From the NCBI GenBank assembly GCA_963921935.1, contig OY998175.1, forward strand, positions 205,980,655 through 206,044,654: DNA of 64,000 bases, given 5' to 3'. This document shows, one piece after another, positions 23,400-34,877 of this stretch. The position numbers and the translations under genes are program-made. The notes beneath the pieces were generated by a model. It did not search any database. It saw only the letters and a program-made list of their open reading frames with translations, and was not told the DNA's origin. This DNA is from Galeruca laticollis (taxonomy: Eukaryota; Arthropoda; Insecta; Coleoptera; Chrysomelidae). Positions within the stretch are counted from its first letter, which is position 1. Every line of letters starts with the position of its first letter.

Positions 23400-24230
23400 A
23401 ATGTCCTCCATCTCGTTCCATACATTTCACCGTCCCGGAATTCGTTTCTCTTTGAATATTTCGGAGCGTACCTTGGTTAATAGCATATACGCAATCCCAT
23501 ATGCATTGTTCTAAATGTGCGACGTCTCTGAAGGGTGTTACTCGATAAATTTTGTTATTTGAATAGCCCCATAATAAAATGTCCAGAGGGCATAGGTCCG
23601 GGGACCGTCTTGTTGGAAATGAAGATTGGCTCGCTTAGCCAGTGGGATACCATCCAAAAATTTGGTTAATTCATTTTCCAACAAAGTTGAATAACGCCTG
23701 GCATTCAGGTTTTCTCTAAAGAAAAATGAACCAATAATTTGACAATTCCAAATTCCAGACCATACATTAACCTTGAGTGGGAGTTTGTGTCTGCCCATCA
23801 ACGACAGTTTTGTGAGCTTACTGTTCCATTTGATGTGAAAGTAGATTCGTCGGAAAATAAAACATTTTCTGTGAAATTTGGATTATCTTCTATAATTCAA
23901 AAACCAAACCGGACGTCAAAATATTTTTCTTCAGAACTTGAATAAATTTAGGCTTGCACGGGTGAAATTTGTTTGTCGCATTGTTTTGATTAAGATGCAT
24001 ATAGTTAATGTCGTATCAGTCATGTGATGGAAAAGACTTAGCGTTTCTACTTGTAGTTACTTTAAACTTCTTTAATAATTTTGCTACATTTCTAAAATGG
24101 ACGTTTTTGCCAGGATATTTTTGGTTAAAAATATTAGCAGCTTCTCTTGAACATTGATAATTTTCTCCGCAAATTAGAACCAACTCTATTTTTTCTTCAC
24201 GTGACAGTATAGAAGGAATTTTTAGTTATA
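23400..24230 (-). pseudogene. Mariner-superfamily transposase remnant
   Basis: From 24230 downward: a LSREEKIELVLICGEN helix-turn-helix block (DUF4817-like, as in the element at 62.7 kb), several frame changes, LFSDESTFTSNG with the first catalytic Asp, VNVWSGIWNCQIIG, ANLHFQQDG with the second Asp, and in another frame PLDILLWGY with the third. Between QQDG and PLD only a few residues remain, where about 35-41 are expected, so the catalytic core has an internal deletion. A C-terminal GGHFE block closes the gene near 23400. Stops and frameshifts throughout; dead. Confidence 0.75.
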
Positions 24231-25038
24231 GATAGATAGATAGATATAAAAATATCTTTGCAGAATGTGTAAATAGAAGTAAACTTAACGAAAACGGAGA
24301 ATTACGGATCAAATGCAACAATGATGTTACACGAGTATTCGTTTATGATTTTAAAGCCCACTTAGTTAATTTAAAACTTTGTATTGCGGCAAAGTATTTG
24401 AGAAAAATGGGTTCTAGGATGATGAAAGTATAAAACTAGGAATCGTTGTGAAATGTATGCAGACCTTTCAAAGATAATAAATTATCTTGTATTCATATTA
24501 TCGCATTGTTTTTTTTATAAATATTGTCCAAACATGAATCATTACGCTTATTAAATAATAGTTATTAATGTAAGTTGTCATGTTCTGAAACTTTGATGAA
24601 ATATTACATAAAAAAAATTAATATCGGCCCTTTTCAATTGTAATATCACAATTAAATTGTTTGAAACTGCACAAACTGACAAGATACAAAAAAATTTCAC
24701 GCGTTCAATGAATATTTTCATTTTATTATATATGAATGACCTCAATCAATATTTCTGAATTGTTTTACCCTCACACATTAAACATGGCGAAAAGTACGGA
24801 TTTTTTTATTTTTTTGTTTTTTTGCTCGAAATTTCATAAATGGCCCTAAAATATCATTCTAATCACTTTTTCCAAACAACTTTTTCGATATTTTGCCTCC
24901 ATGACAGTGGCATCGTGAGTGACGTCAGAATGTCTTTTCAGATTAGCGACCATGCAGGATCGATGGCATACATTAAATTTTCCTATATCCTACAACTAAA
25001 AATGTTTGCCATATGTAGCGAACATTAAGGGGGATACG

Positions 25039-26147
25039 ATATATTATACCTACCTACTGCTTCATTTTAAAAATAGTAATCACAAAATAAAGTTACGTAG
25101 ATACTCATCAGGTACGAGTATATAAAAAAAATAGAACGAATAGTAATGAACAACAAAAATACAAAACAAATAAAAAAACAAATGTAAGAAAATAACTGTT
25201 ATAGGTATATAAAAAATCGATTTAAATCTGAATCTGATAAAGTATTATCCTTTTTTGGTATATACATATCATTAGTATGTAAATGTATTACTTCTTTTGT
25301 AAAGTTAGCATTAGTACAATTTGCTTTTCTCGACTGCAAATACATAATTTTGTGTGTGTAGATGTCTCACATACTAGTTGTGGCTAGTTTGTTTCTTTCG
25401 TTAGTTTTCATTAAATAGGTAGGTAATAAGAGAAATCTCTTAAATTAATTTAAACAGAGCGTTTGGAAATATCATGCGAGATATGATTAATTAAAAATTA
25501 ATAATAATAATAATAAACAAGTGTCATAATTTTTTTCATCAATATGCAAATCAGTAGATCTGAAAATATAGTAAAACCGGCAACCATGTAAGACCGTTTC
25601 TATTTCAGATTTTATGAAAGACTAAAATATGTTATCTAAGTATGTTTTTATAATGTCTGCTGTGGAATCGCCGCCTTAATGTTTTTGCTAATAGCGGCGT
25701 TCTTATAGTTTTTTTTATTATTTCCAACATGCAGTTGTTGGGTTAAAAATATTTATACATATAGATTATTTTCTATAGAAACCACATAAATGCAATATAC
25801 CTTGAAAATAATATATTGAATTGAATTGTGATGGTGGAGCGAAATGTAAAAAATTCTTGTTTTTTACATTTTTCTCTTGGAATATTGAATTATATAGATA
25901 CGTTATTTATAATCATTTAATCCAATAAAACGTATTTTAAAAAAATAGCAGATAGTGTACACTTTGCCATTTCACTACCGAATTTTCAGAGCACACTCTG
26001 ATAGATTACAGAAATCATCAGAAATGTATTCTGGACTGAGAAAGATGTGTCATATTTGCTGTACCTATGTTTGTACAGGAGCAATATTAATATTATCTAA
26101 TACCTATGCACTATTTAGAATCAGTTGTCTTAGCGACGGGCCTGGCT
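25039..26147. other. AT-rich non-coding stretch
   Basis: No gene recognised. Contains a short (TAA)n run near 25498-25515. The ORF at 25955-26206 overlaps the hAT end and is not gene-like. Confidence 0.5.
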
Positions 26148-26180
26148 CAGTGGTGGATCTAGGGGCGAGTGGGCCTCAGG
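26148..26180. repeat. Probable hAT terminal inverted repeat
   Basis: cagtggtggatctagggg matches the CAGTGGyG-type ends common in hAT elements. It lies just downstream of the hAT transposase C-terminus, facing it correctly. The partner end beyond 27.5 kb was not found. Confidence 0.6.
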
Positions 26181-26419
26181 ACATTTCTTACAGGTACACT
26201 GAGTAACACGTAAAAAGTAAGAAAATTAAAACGTTTTCCATTCAGGACAAAAACTAATACAAAACGAAAACTTAAATTTTTTTGTATCATAAAAAGTGTC
26301 AAAACAAAAATATGTTTTATTCAGCTACTTAATTCCAAACCAATATCTAGATTGGTATTTTCCGTATTACATTGAAAGGAAATAAATGAAATACTTTATA
26401 TAAAATATAAAAACTAATA

Positions 26420-27490
26420 ATAAACTAAAATCTAGAACTACGTTCTTTTTCTGACTTTAGTATTGGCAAAGTAATCTATGAGATCTTTTAAATCTAACTT
26501 CGCTGCGATATTATATTCTACATTTAAAATAGATTGATCACGATGATTGTTGACCTAATGCAATTTCTTAACATTTTCAATTTACTAAAGGATCTTTCCA
26601 ATTGCGCAACAGTTACGCACAGGTAGGGTAAAAAATAGAAGAAACATAACATAAACTTCAGGAAAATCAAGTTTCATATACGAATACTATTTGGAAAAGT
26701 TTCCTCTTCATATCTTTTTTGAAGTCATCTCTTTAACTAGTTCAAGTAACATATCAATATTGATTGACAACACCGTTAGTAAAAATTTCCCGATGTTTTC
26801 GAAATTAGTATTGTTGCAACAAATAATATTCATTTGATTGATTGCATAGCAGAAAACCTCTATTCAATTTGATTGGTATTGGTATCAATTGAATAGTAAT
26901 ATACCCGGACTTTGAAGTAATCTTCTCTATTATCAAATTGCTATTCCAAAGCAAGCTCAACAATTTGTTTTGGTACTCTTCGTTGCCTTTTAAATTGAAA
27001 TACTAGCTCTATATTGCATTTAATTGCAAGAGTTATTGGTTCAGATATTCAATCATTCTACGCTTCTTGAGCTCTTAAAGCAGAAATGTAGGTCAATGTA
27101 TTTCTTAAGACTGTTGCGCCGCCGATATAAATATCAATTCTTTGTAAAAATCTTGATACGTGGTTTACTTGAGATAAAGTTTTGAAGATAAAAATATTAA
27201 TAAAAACAAATTCAAAGTTGGCCATTTTCTTTTTCAGATTTTTAGCTTCCATGGTTGCTTCCTTTTTCTGCGATTTCGATTCAATATCTGAAGAGCTTTT
27301 AGAATATCGAACAATCGAATTTTTATTGCCATAATTGATTGAATACTTCCTGACCAACATGTAGGGTTAAGTAATTTCTGATTCCCCAGTAAAAGAAGAC
27401 GAAAGCTCCCATCGTTTGATAATAGATCCAAAAAACGACGATCGACGAAAATATGATAAATGAAATCCCGAATTTCCGCATATTTCATAA
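26420..27490 (-). pseudogene. hAT transposase remnant, ZMYM1-like
   Basis: Minus strand. The N-proximal part (27488-27234) reads NPTCWSG where NPTRWSG is usual, then SIMAIKIRLFDILKALQ. A frame change leads to NLKKKMANFEFVFINIFIFK, SQVNHVSRFLQ and NTLTYISALR (to 27058). About 26560-26420 carries the C-terminal dimerisation block ERSFSKLKMLRNCIRST, followed by NIAAKLDLKDLIDYFAN in shifted frames. This order is typical of hAT transposases of the ZMYM1/TTF family. The N-terminal zinc finger and first catalytic block are missing, and multiple stops and frameshifts are present. Confidence 0.82.
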
Positions 27491-27654
27491 ATTTGCAAAA
27501 AATGAATTTTTTAATTATATCGCAGTATTACATAGAAACATAATTGTTATTATATTTGGAATAAATTGTAGCAACATAAAAGTCAATGACATTCAATGAT
27601 ATATTTAAAAAAAATTCCAAAATGTTTCGTTTACGCAACGTTGGGGACTAATGG

Positions 27655-28061
27655 GTTAATTAGAAAATTTATTACAATAACATACCATTAAAGCCATTCT
27701 GATTACATGAATGCAAACATTCTTCCATGTTTCTGGTGTGACTCTAGCAAATGTGTCATCTGTCAACTTTAACACGTCACCTACCTTAAAAGTTGTATTA
27801 CGCACTCCAACTTCATTTTATAATAGCCCACATCTTTTCTATTGGATTCAATTTTGGATCAGGTGGTGGCAAACGTAACACGGAAGGACCGTGTTCAGCT
27901 AACAACTTATAAACAACATAATTTTTAAATATTGGTTTATTTAGCTGTATTTTCCTGTAAAGTTCCGGCTTAATATCAGTATAATCAAAATGAATACTTC
28001 TTTCCCGTAACCATATTTGCATATCTGCCTTTTTCCAAGTAGACGTTGGGTTACGTTCCAC
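27655..28061 (-). pseudogene. Tc1/IS630-like DDE endonuclease, C-terminal part
   Basis: Minus strand: IQLNKPIFKNYVVYKLLAEH, VLRLPPPDPKLNPIEKMWA, then after a frame change a VGVRNTTFKVGDVLKLT..F..VTPETWKNVCIHV tail. LRLPPxxPxLNPIE with the final Glu is the third catalytic block of DDE_3-type (Tc1/IS630) endonucleases common in insects. The upstream catalytic Asp blocks are absent; the reading is cut near 28064, about 45 bp before the ttacttcgtggaat repeat copy 3. One frameshift separates the tail. Confidence 0.72.
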
Positions 28062-28107
28062 AGATCGTTATATGATTCATTATTAATAACTATTACAAAG
28101 TATTTAC

Positions 28108-28250
28108 TATCTCGACCCATACTTCGTGAAATCTACCCTTATTACTGTTTTAAATGAAGCTTACTGTTTCTAGATAATTCCACAATATATTGAAAAAATG
28201 TTAGAAATTTTAAGAAATTTGACAATTGTTTCGATATTAAATATCATCGT
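28108..28250 (+). repeat. Dispersed ttacttcgtggaat repeat, copy 3
   Basis: ctatctcgacccatacttcg, ttttaaatgaagctt, gtttctagataattccacaa and acaattgtttcgatatt in the same order as copy 1. It is followed after ~135 bp by a Penelope-like 3' fragment. Confidence 0.75.
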
Positions 28251-28384
28251 CAGAATGACAGAATATACATTCCATTTGATGCCTACCTGATGATTAATAA
28301 TTATTTTTTGCTAGACTTAATATATGTTAATAGGAAAAAGAAGAATATATGATATTACAATTATTAAAGCGTAGATATTATTAG

Positions 28385-28625
28385 CCCTATGGGGATATCC
28401 TGGATATCTTTTTTCCCAATTAAGATAAGTATAACTGTGCAATGATATAGAAAACCAGGAAAACTATAACTGCTGATTTTTAAAATTATCACTTAAGAAG
28501 ACAGTTTAAAAGTGGAGGACTCCCTAGATTTATCTGTTCATTGACAACTTGATATTATGGGTTTCTTAAGTGTCTTCTAATTTCCAATTCTTCATGGAAA
28601 TCCAGTTCTTGTGTCTTATTTGTGA
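28385..28625 (-). mobile_element. Penelope-like element 3' fragment
   Basis: The complement of 28385-28625 matches 61840-62090 of the Penelope-like element, including the FHEELEIRRHI-like block, agtctccac..cttttaaactgtctt and the gatatccaggatatcc..ccatagg terminus. The fragment lacks RT and endonuclease. It shows that this PLE family has several copies and that its 3' end lies near the gatatcc motif. Confidence 0.75.
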
Positions 28626-29079
28626 ATACAATTTCAAAAAAAATTACAATATTGTTTAACCTGAAATTGACAATATTGTTTAATCAATTTATTATTCTCG
28701 TGATTCTATATTCTACTCACATTACAGCTAGAACTTGCTATCAGAGCCTTTAAAAAGACATTTTTACGATAATGTTCAGAAATACAGCATAAAAGCAACT
28801 ACAAAAATATAACAATATACGAAAAACGATGTTTTGTTGTTGTTCAATGCCGTCAGCCCTGTTATAAGAGGCGGATCCTTTTCATTTTCGTCGTTTGTGC
28901 ATCGGATATTACGAGATAATCAATCCCCAAACTTATATTATTTGGGTTGCATACTTGGTCTAATGGTCTTGCATTCGGTACGTCAAACTTTATACCATGG
29001 AATAATTTCTTTGCTTCAAACAGCTGTGTTTATATCAAAATCAAACAAAATAACGTTAAGTTTGAAAGTTTTTTTCAAA
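28626..29079. other. Non-coding stretch upstream of zinc-finger ORF
   Basis: Open frame from 28834 reads into the zinc-finger ORF but has no protein-like content before 29080; it is probably 5' UTR or chance. Confidence 0.45.
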
Positions 29080-29475
29080 ATGAATGAGAAATCAGTGTGT
29101 ACTGAGTGCAAGTCATCTTTCAAGCGAATATATGGGTTGCGGAAACAAGTAAAAATATTTCATGAGGGAAGACTTGATGATCTAGCTCCACTTAAAAAGT
29201 GTATAAAGACTTACAACTCCAGTTGTGATATCTACAAGAAAAATTTCAACCACAAGAATCATCTCCATAAAAAGACTCATGGCATTTTATCAGTAGATTC
29301 CTCAGAATCATCTCCAAAAAATGCAAAGAAGTGCCCTCTCTGTAGTTTCAAAAATTCGGATAAAATACAATTACACAGTCACTTTAAGGAGAACCACGAC
29401 ATTGAAACGTCTACTGAAAGCTTTGTTTTTGCGACAAAGGACGATTTTGAATCACGGAAAAATGAAATTGTATGA
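29080..29475 (+). CDS. Small C2H2 zinc-finger protein, partly degenerate, origin uncertain
   Basis: Start chosen at ATG 29080 (MNEKSVCTECKSSF), directly before the first finger, although the frame is open from 28834. About 131 codons. Finger 1 is CTEC..LRKQVKIFH, with the first zinc-binding His replaced by Gln. Finger 2 is CDIYKKNFNHKNHLHKKTH, where the second Cys is Tyr. Finger 3, CPLCSFKNSDKIQLHSHFKENH in the pattern C-x2-C-x12-H-x4-H, is complete. The tail FATKDDFESRKNEI resembles the segment that joins N-terminal fingers to the rest of some insect transposon-derived or SWIM-type proteins. It is probably the broken N-terminus of such a protein rather than a complete gene. No introns identified. 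Confidence 0.5.
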   Translation: MNEKSVCTECKSSFKRIYGLRKQVKIFHEGRLDDLAPLKKCIKTYNSSCDIYKKNFNHKNHLHKKTHGILSVDSSESSPKNAKKCPLCSFKNSDKIQLHSHFKENHDIETSTESFVFATKDDFESRKNEIV

Positions 29476-29687
29476 TCTGATTTTAATAAACTTGCACATG
29501 CTTTTCTTATTCAAACTGTGAACCTGTTAGTAATAAAAACTGTCTATGGTTTTTAAAATTAGTTTTAGAATATGATTATGATTGATGTTAAGTATTATAC
29601 TTTTTTAAATTAAGTATTACATTGTTCCCACTTTTTTCATATTCTACACATGGATGCATTTTTATTTTATTAACATCAAACTAACAT

Positions 29688-32600
29688 ACTTCCATATTTG
29701 ATGAAAAAGAATTTTTCACGGGAATGTATTGATGAATGATTATTTTTCATTTTAATCTAAATCAGTCATCCCCCACCTACCCCTTAAGGGCGGGGGTGGG
29801 GGTGACTTTGTAAAATAATCGTAAAAATAAATTTTTAAATTTGGAATCAAATTCTACGTAATTTTTTACGTATACACCTAAAATTTCACTTTCAAATCTT
29901 TTTTTTATAATGTTATGCAAAAAATTGATTATACAATGGTGTAGGACTCTCGGGTCTAGCATACTTCCATATTTGATAGAAAACAATTTTTCACGGGAAT
30001 GTATTGATTAATGATTATCCTTTATTTTAACTTAAATCAGTTATCCCCCACCCAACCCCCTAAAGGTGGGGTTGGGGGTGGCTTTGTAAAATAGTTGTAA
30101 AAATAAATTAGAATTGGAATCAAATTCCACGTAATATATTACGTATACACCTAAAATTTCATATTGGTAACTATTTTTTATAAAGTTATGCAAATAAAAT
30201 GTTATCAAAAAATTGCTTATTCAATGGTGCAGGACTCTCGGGAAGTATATATTTGATAAAAACATTTTTTTCACGGGAATGTATTGATGAATGATTATTT
30301 TTCATTTTATCCCGAATCAGTCAAAATGTTTCACGGAAATGTATTGATGAATGATTATCCTTCATTTTAACGTAAATCAGTCATACCCCCCCCCCAACCC
30401 CCAAGGGCCTGGGATGGTGACACGTTTTATTGAATATCTTTGGCAATAATGAAGAAAAAATATGAAAATTGGTATACATACTCAAAAAAGGGTTTATGAT
30501 TCGATGACACACTCAAAATCACCCCAACCCTAATATTTCCCAAACACCCGCCCCCTCTACCCTTATGGTATGAAATAAGCGTGTAATCATTTTTTAATTT
30601 GAATTTTATTTTATTAAATATACATATGCCAAATAGTAAATTTTAATTCTTATTCGTAAAGCCGCAATAGCGATTTTTATTTTCATTAAAAAATCAATTT
30701 TTTTATTACATTTTTTTTGCATAACTTCATAAAAAAAAGTAATCGAAATGAAATTTTAGGTGTATACATAAAATATTACGTGAAATTTGATTCCAAATTC
30801 AAAAATTTATTTTTACCACCATTTAACAAAGTCACCCTCGCCCCCGCCCTTAGGGGATGGGTGGGGGATGACTGATTTGGGATAAAATGAAAAATAATCA
30901 TTCATTAACACATTCCCGTGAAAAATTTTGTTTAGTAAATATGGAAGTATGCTAGACCCGATAGTGGTGCACCATTGAATAATCAATTTTTTAATAACAT
31001 ATTATTTGCATAACTTTATAAAGAAAAGTTATAAAAATGATATTTTAGCTGTATACGTGAAACATTACGTATAATTTGATTCCAAATTTACAAAGTAATT
31101 TTTACGACTATTTTACACCCCCGCCCTTTGCGGGTGGGTGGGGGATGACTGAGTTAGGTTAAAATGGAGGTAATTCATTCATCAAAACATTCCCGTGAAT
31201 TTTTTTATCAAATATGGAAGTATGCTAGACCCCATTTTTCTTGCATAACTTTATAAAAAAAATAGTTACAAAAATGAAATTTTAGGAGTATACGTAAAAA
31301 ATTACGTGAAATTTGATTCCAAATTAAAAAAATTCATTTTTACGACTATTTTACAAAGTCACCCCCAACCCCGCCTTATGGGGGTGGGTGGGAGATGACT
31401 GATTAAGGTTGAAATGAAAAATAATCATTCATCAATACATTCCCGTTAAATTTTTTTTTACCAAATATGGAAGTATGCTATACCCGAGACTCCTACACCA
31501 TTGAATAATCAATTTTTTGATAACATTTTTTGTGCATAAATTTATAAAAAAAAGTTATCAATATGAAATTTTAGGTGTATAAGTAAACAATTACGTGTAA
31601 TTTGATTCCAAATTAAGACATTTATTTTTACGACTATTTCACAAAGTCACCCCCACCCCCGCCTTTAGGGGATGGGTGAGCTCTGACTGATTTAGGTTAA
31701 AATGAGAAATAATCATCCATCAATACTTTCCCGTGAAAAATTTTTTTCTATCAAATATGGAACTATGCTAGTCCCGGGAGTCCTACACCATTGAATAATC
31801 AATTTTTTTATAACATTTTTTTGCATATCTTTATAAAAAAAGTTATCAAAATGAAATTTTAGTAGTATACTTTGAAAAATTACGTGTAATTTGATTCTAA
31901 ATTAAAACATTTATTTTTACGACAATTTTACCAAGTCACCCCCCCCCGCCTTTAGGGGATGGGTGAGCTCTGACTGATTTAGGTTAAAATGAGAAATAAT
32001 CATCCATCAATACTTTCTCGTGAAAAAAATTTTTCTATCAAATATGGAACTATGCTAGACCCGAGAGTCCTACACCCTTGAATAATCAATTTTTTGATAA
32101 CATTTTTTTTGCATTACTTTATAAAAAAAAGTTATCAAAATGAAATTTCAGTAGTATACGTAAAAAATTACGTGTAAATTGATTCTAAATTAAAACATTT
32201 ATTTTTACGACAATTTTACAAAGTAACCCCCACCCCCACCTTTACGGGGTGGGTGAGGGATGACTGAATTAGGTTAATATGAAAAATAATCATTCATCAA
32301 TACATTCCCGTGAAAAATTTTTTTCTATCAAATATGGAAGTATGCTAGATCCGAGAGTCTCACACCATTGAATAATCAATTTTTTGATAACATTTTTTTG
32401 CATAACTTTATAAAAAAAAGTTATCAAAATGAAATTTCAGTAGTATACGTAAAAAATTACGTGTAATTTGATTTTAAATTAAAACATTTATTTTTACGAC
32501 TATTTTACAAAGTCACCCCCACCCCCACCTTTACGGGGTGGGTGAGGGATGACTGAATTAGGTTAATATGAAAAATAATCATTCATCAATACATTCCCGT

Positions 32601-34672
32601 GAAAAATTTTTTTCTATCAAATATGGAAGTATGCTAGATCCGAGAGTCCCACACCATTGAATAATCAATTTTTTGATAACATTTTTTTTGCATAACTTTA
32701 TAAAAAAAGTTATCAAAATGAAATTTTAGTAGTATACTTAAAAAATTACGTGTAATTTGATTCTAAATTAAAACATTTATTTTTACGACAATTTTACCAA
32801 GTCACCCCCACCCCCGCCTTTAGGGGATGGGTGAGCTCTGACTGATTTAGGTTAAAATGAGAAATAATCATCCATCAATACTTTCCCGTGAAAAAAATTT
32901 TTCTATCAAATATGGAACTATGCTAGACCCGAGAGTCCTACACCCTTGAATAATCAATTTTTTGATAACATTTTTTTTGCATAACTTTATAAAAAAAAGT
33001 TATCAAAATGAAATTTCAGTAGTATACGTAAAAAATTACGTGTAATTTGATTCTAAATCAAAACATTTATTTTTACGACTATTTTACAAAGTCACCCCCA
33101 CTCCCACCTTTACGGGGTGGGTGAGGGATGACTGAATTAGGTTAATATGAAAAATAATCATTCATCAATACATTCCCGTGAAATTTTTTTTCTATCAAAT
33201 ATGGAAGTATGCTAGATCCGAGAGTCCCACACCATTGAATAATCAATTTTTTGATAACATTTTTTTTGCATAACTTTATAAAAAAAATTATCAAAATAAA
33301 ATTTTAGTAGTATACGTAAAAAATTACGTGTAATTTGATTCTAAATCAAAACATTTATTTTTACGACTATTTTACAAAGTCACCCCCACTCCCACCTTTA
33401 CGGGGTGGGTGAGGGATGACTGAATTAGGTTAATATGAAAAATAATAATTCATCAATACATTCCCGTGAAAAAATTTTTTCTATCAAATATGGAAGTATG
33501 CTAGATCCGAGAGTCCCACACCATTGAATAATCAATTTTTTGATAACATTTTTTTTGCATAACTTTATAAAAAAAATTATCAAAATGAAATTTTAGTAGT
33601 ATACGTAAAAAATTACGTGTAATTTGATTCAAAATTAAAACATTTTTACGACTATTTTACAAAGTCACCCCCACCCCCACCTTTACGGGGTGGGTGAGGG
33701 ATGACTGAATTAGGTTAATATGAAAAATAATCATTCATCAATACATTCCCGTGAAAAATTTTTTTCTATCAAATATGGAAGTATGCTAGATCCGAGAGTC
33801 CCACACCATTGAATAATCAATTTTTTGATAACATTTTTTTTGCATAACTTTATAATAAAAAGTTATCAAAATGAAATTTCAGTAGTATACGTAAAAAATT
33901 ACGTGTAATTTGATTCTAAATTAAAACATGTATTTTTACGACAATTTTACAAAGTAACCCCCACCCCCACCTTTACGGGGTGGGTGAGGGATGACTGAAT
34001 TAGGTTAATATGAAAAATAATCATTCATCAATACATTACCGTGAAAAATTTTTTTCTATCAAATATGGAAGTATGCTAGATCCGGGAGTCCCACACCATT
34101 GAATAATCAATTTTTTGATAACATTGTTTTTGCATAACTTTATAACAAAAAGTTATCAAAATGAAATTTCAGTAGTATACGTAAAAAATTACGTGTAATT
34201 TGATTCTAAATTAAAACATTTATTTTTACGACAATTTTACAAAGTAACCCCCACCCCCACCTTTACGGGGTGGGTGAGGGATGACTGAATTAGGTTAATA
34301 TGAAAAATAATCATTCATCAATACATTCCCGTGAAAATTTTTTTCTATCAAACATGGAAGTATGCTAGATCCGGGAGTCCCACACCATTGAATAATCAAT
34401 TTTTTGATAACATTTTTTTTTGCATAACTTTATAAAAAAAATTATAAAAATGAAATTTTAGTAGTATATGTAAAAAATTACGTGTAATTTGATTCTAAAT
34501 TAAAACATTTATTTTTACGACTATTTTACAAAGTCACCCCCACCCCCGCCTTTAGGGGGTGGGTGTAAGGGATGACCTATTTAGGGTTAAATGAAAAATA
34601 ATCATTCATCAATACATTCCCGTGAAATTTTTTTTTATCAAATATGTTAGTATGCTAGATCCGAGAGTACAC
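29688..34672. mobile_element. Foldback-type element 2, same arm unit as element 1
   Basis: The left arm (29688-30410, plus orientation) has about four copies of the arm block; anchors cagtcatc/cagttatc lie near 29763, 30038, 30318 and 30378. The right arm (30640-34672, inverted) has fourteen. The core 30410-30640 is unpaired and unrelated to the core of element 1. There is no transposase. The arms share tacttccatatttgat, the C/G-run hairpin and the tacgtaa..ttacgta motif with element 1. The element is unusually long (~5 kb) because of the expanded right arm. Confidence 0.82.
30800..34660 (-). repeat. Tandem array of 14 ~289-bp units, right arm of foldback 2
   Basis: The anchor tgactga starts at about 30869, 31146, 31396, 31684, 31971, 32261, 32550, 32839, 33129, 33418, 33702, 33992, 34282 and 34573 (the last reads tgaccta). 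Steps are 250-291 bp and settle at 284-291 in the distal part. Distal units are nearly identical to each other, indicating recent amplification; proximal units are more diverged. Two variants are seen: gagctctgactgattt (31684, 31971, 32839) and gagggatgactgaatt (most others). Confidence 0.93.
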
Positions 34673-34675
34673 TTC

Positions 34676-34743
34676 GAGGACAACTTATACAGTATAAGTT
34701 ATACTCAGTATAAGATATACTCGTCCTCAAACTGAAGTCTGTG

Positions 34744-34745
<2 letters not shown>
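34676..34745. repeat. Short palindrome beside (TA)n
   Basis: aacttatac (34682-34690) and gtataagtt (34692-34700) form a perfect 19-bp palindrome. gtcctcaaactgaagtctgt following it is the inverted counterpart of the repeat end at 7553. It ends against (TA)n at 34747. Confidence 0.65.
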
Positions 34746-34746
<1 letters not shown>

Positions 34747-34792
<46 letters not shown>

Positions 34793-34823
34793 TTGAATAA
34801 GCTGCATATGATGATGATGATGA

Positions 34824-34876
<53 letters not shown>
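34747..34876 (+). mobile_element. 36-bp relic of the RTE LINE 3' end inside (TA)n
   Basis: 34747-34790 is (TA)n. 34791-34826 reads ggttgaataagctgcatatg plus (ATG)n, identical to the 3' terminus of the LINE at 7471-7511. 34827-34876 is (TA)n again. This is an extremely 5'-truncated insertion into a (TA)n tract. Confidence 0.88.

Positions 34877-34877
<1 letters not shown>

Larger units (their letters stand above)
22503..25038 (-). mobile_element. Second long-TIR mariner-like element with nested insertion
   Basis: Inverted ends of about 250-290 bp, 22503-22790 and 24790-25038. Shared landmarks are gttcgctacatatgg, tttttagttgt, ataggaaaatt, gatcgat/ctgcatggtcg, gaaaaagtgatta and atgatattttag. 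The left tip follows TA. A decayed DDE transposase is read on the minus strand in the centre, and a copy of the ttacttcgtggaat hairpin repeat lies at 23138-23304. The transposase and TIRs plausibly belong to one element, though this is inferred from position only. Confidence 0.7.

Noticed and set aside
23739..23945. 68-codon plus ORF
   Set aside because: Antisense to the mariner transposase remnant.
30800..34660. CRISPR-like array
   Set aside because: Units are ~289 bp and wholly repeated, without short repeats plus unique spacers; the context is eukaryotic transposons.
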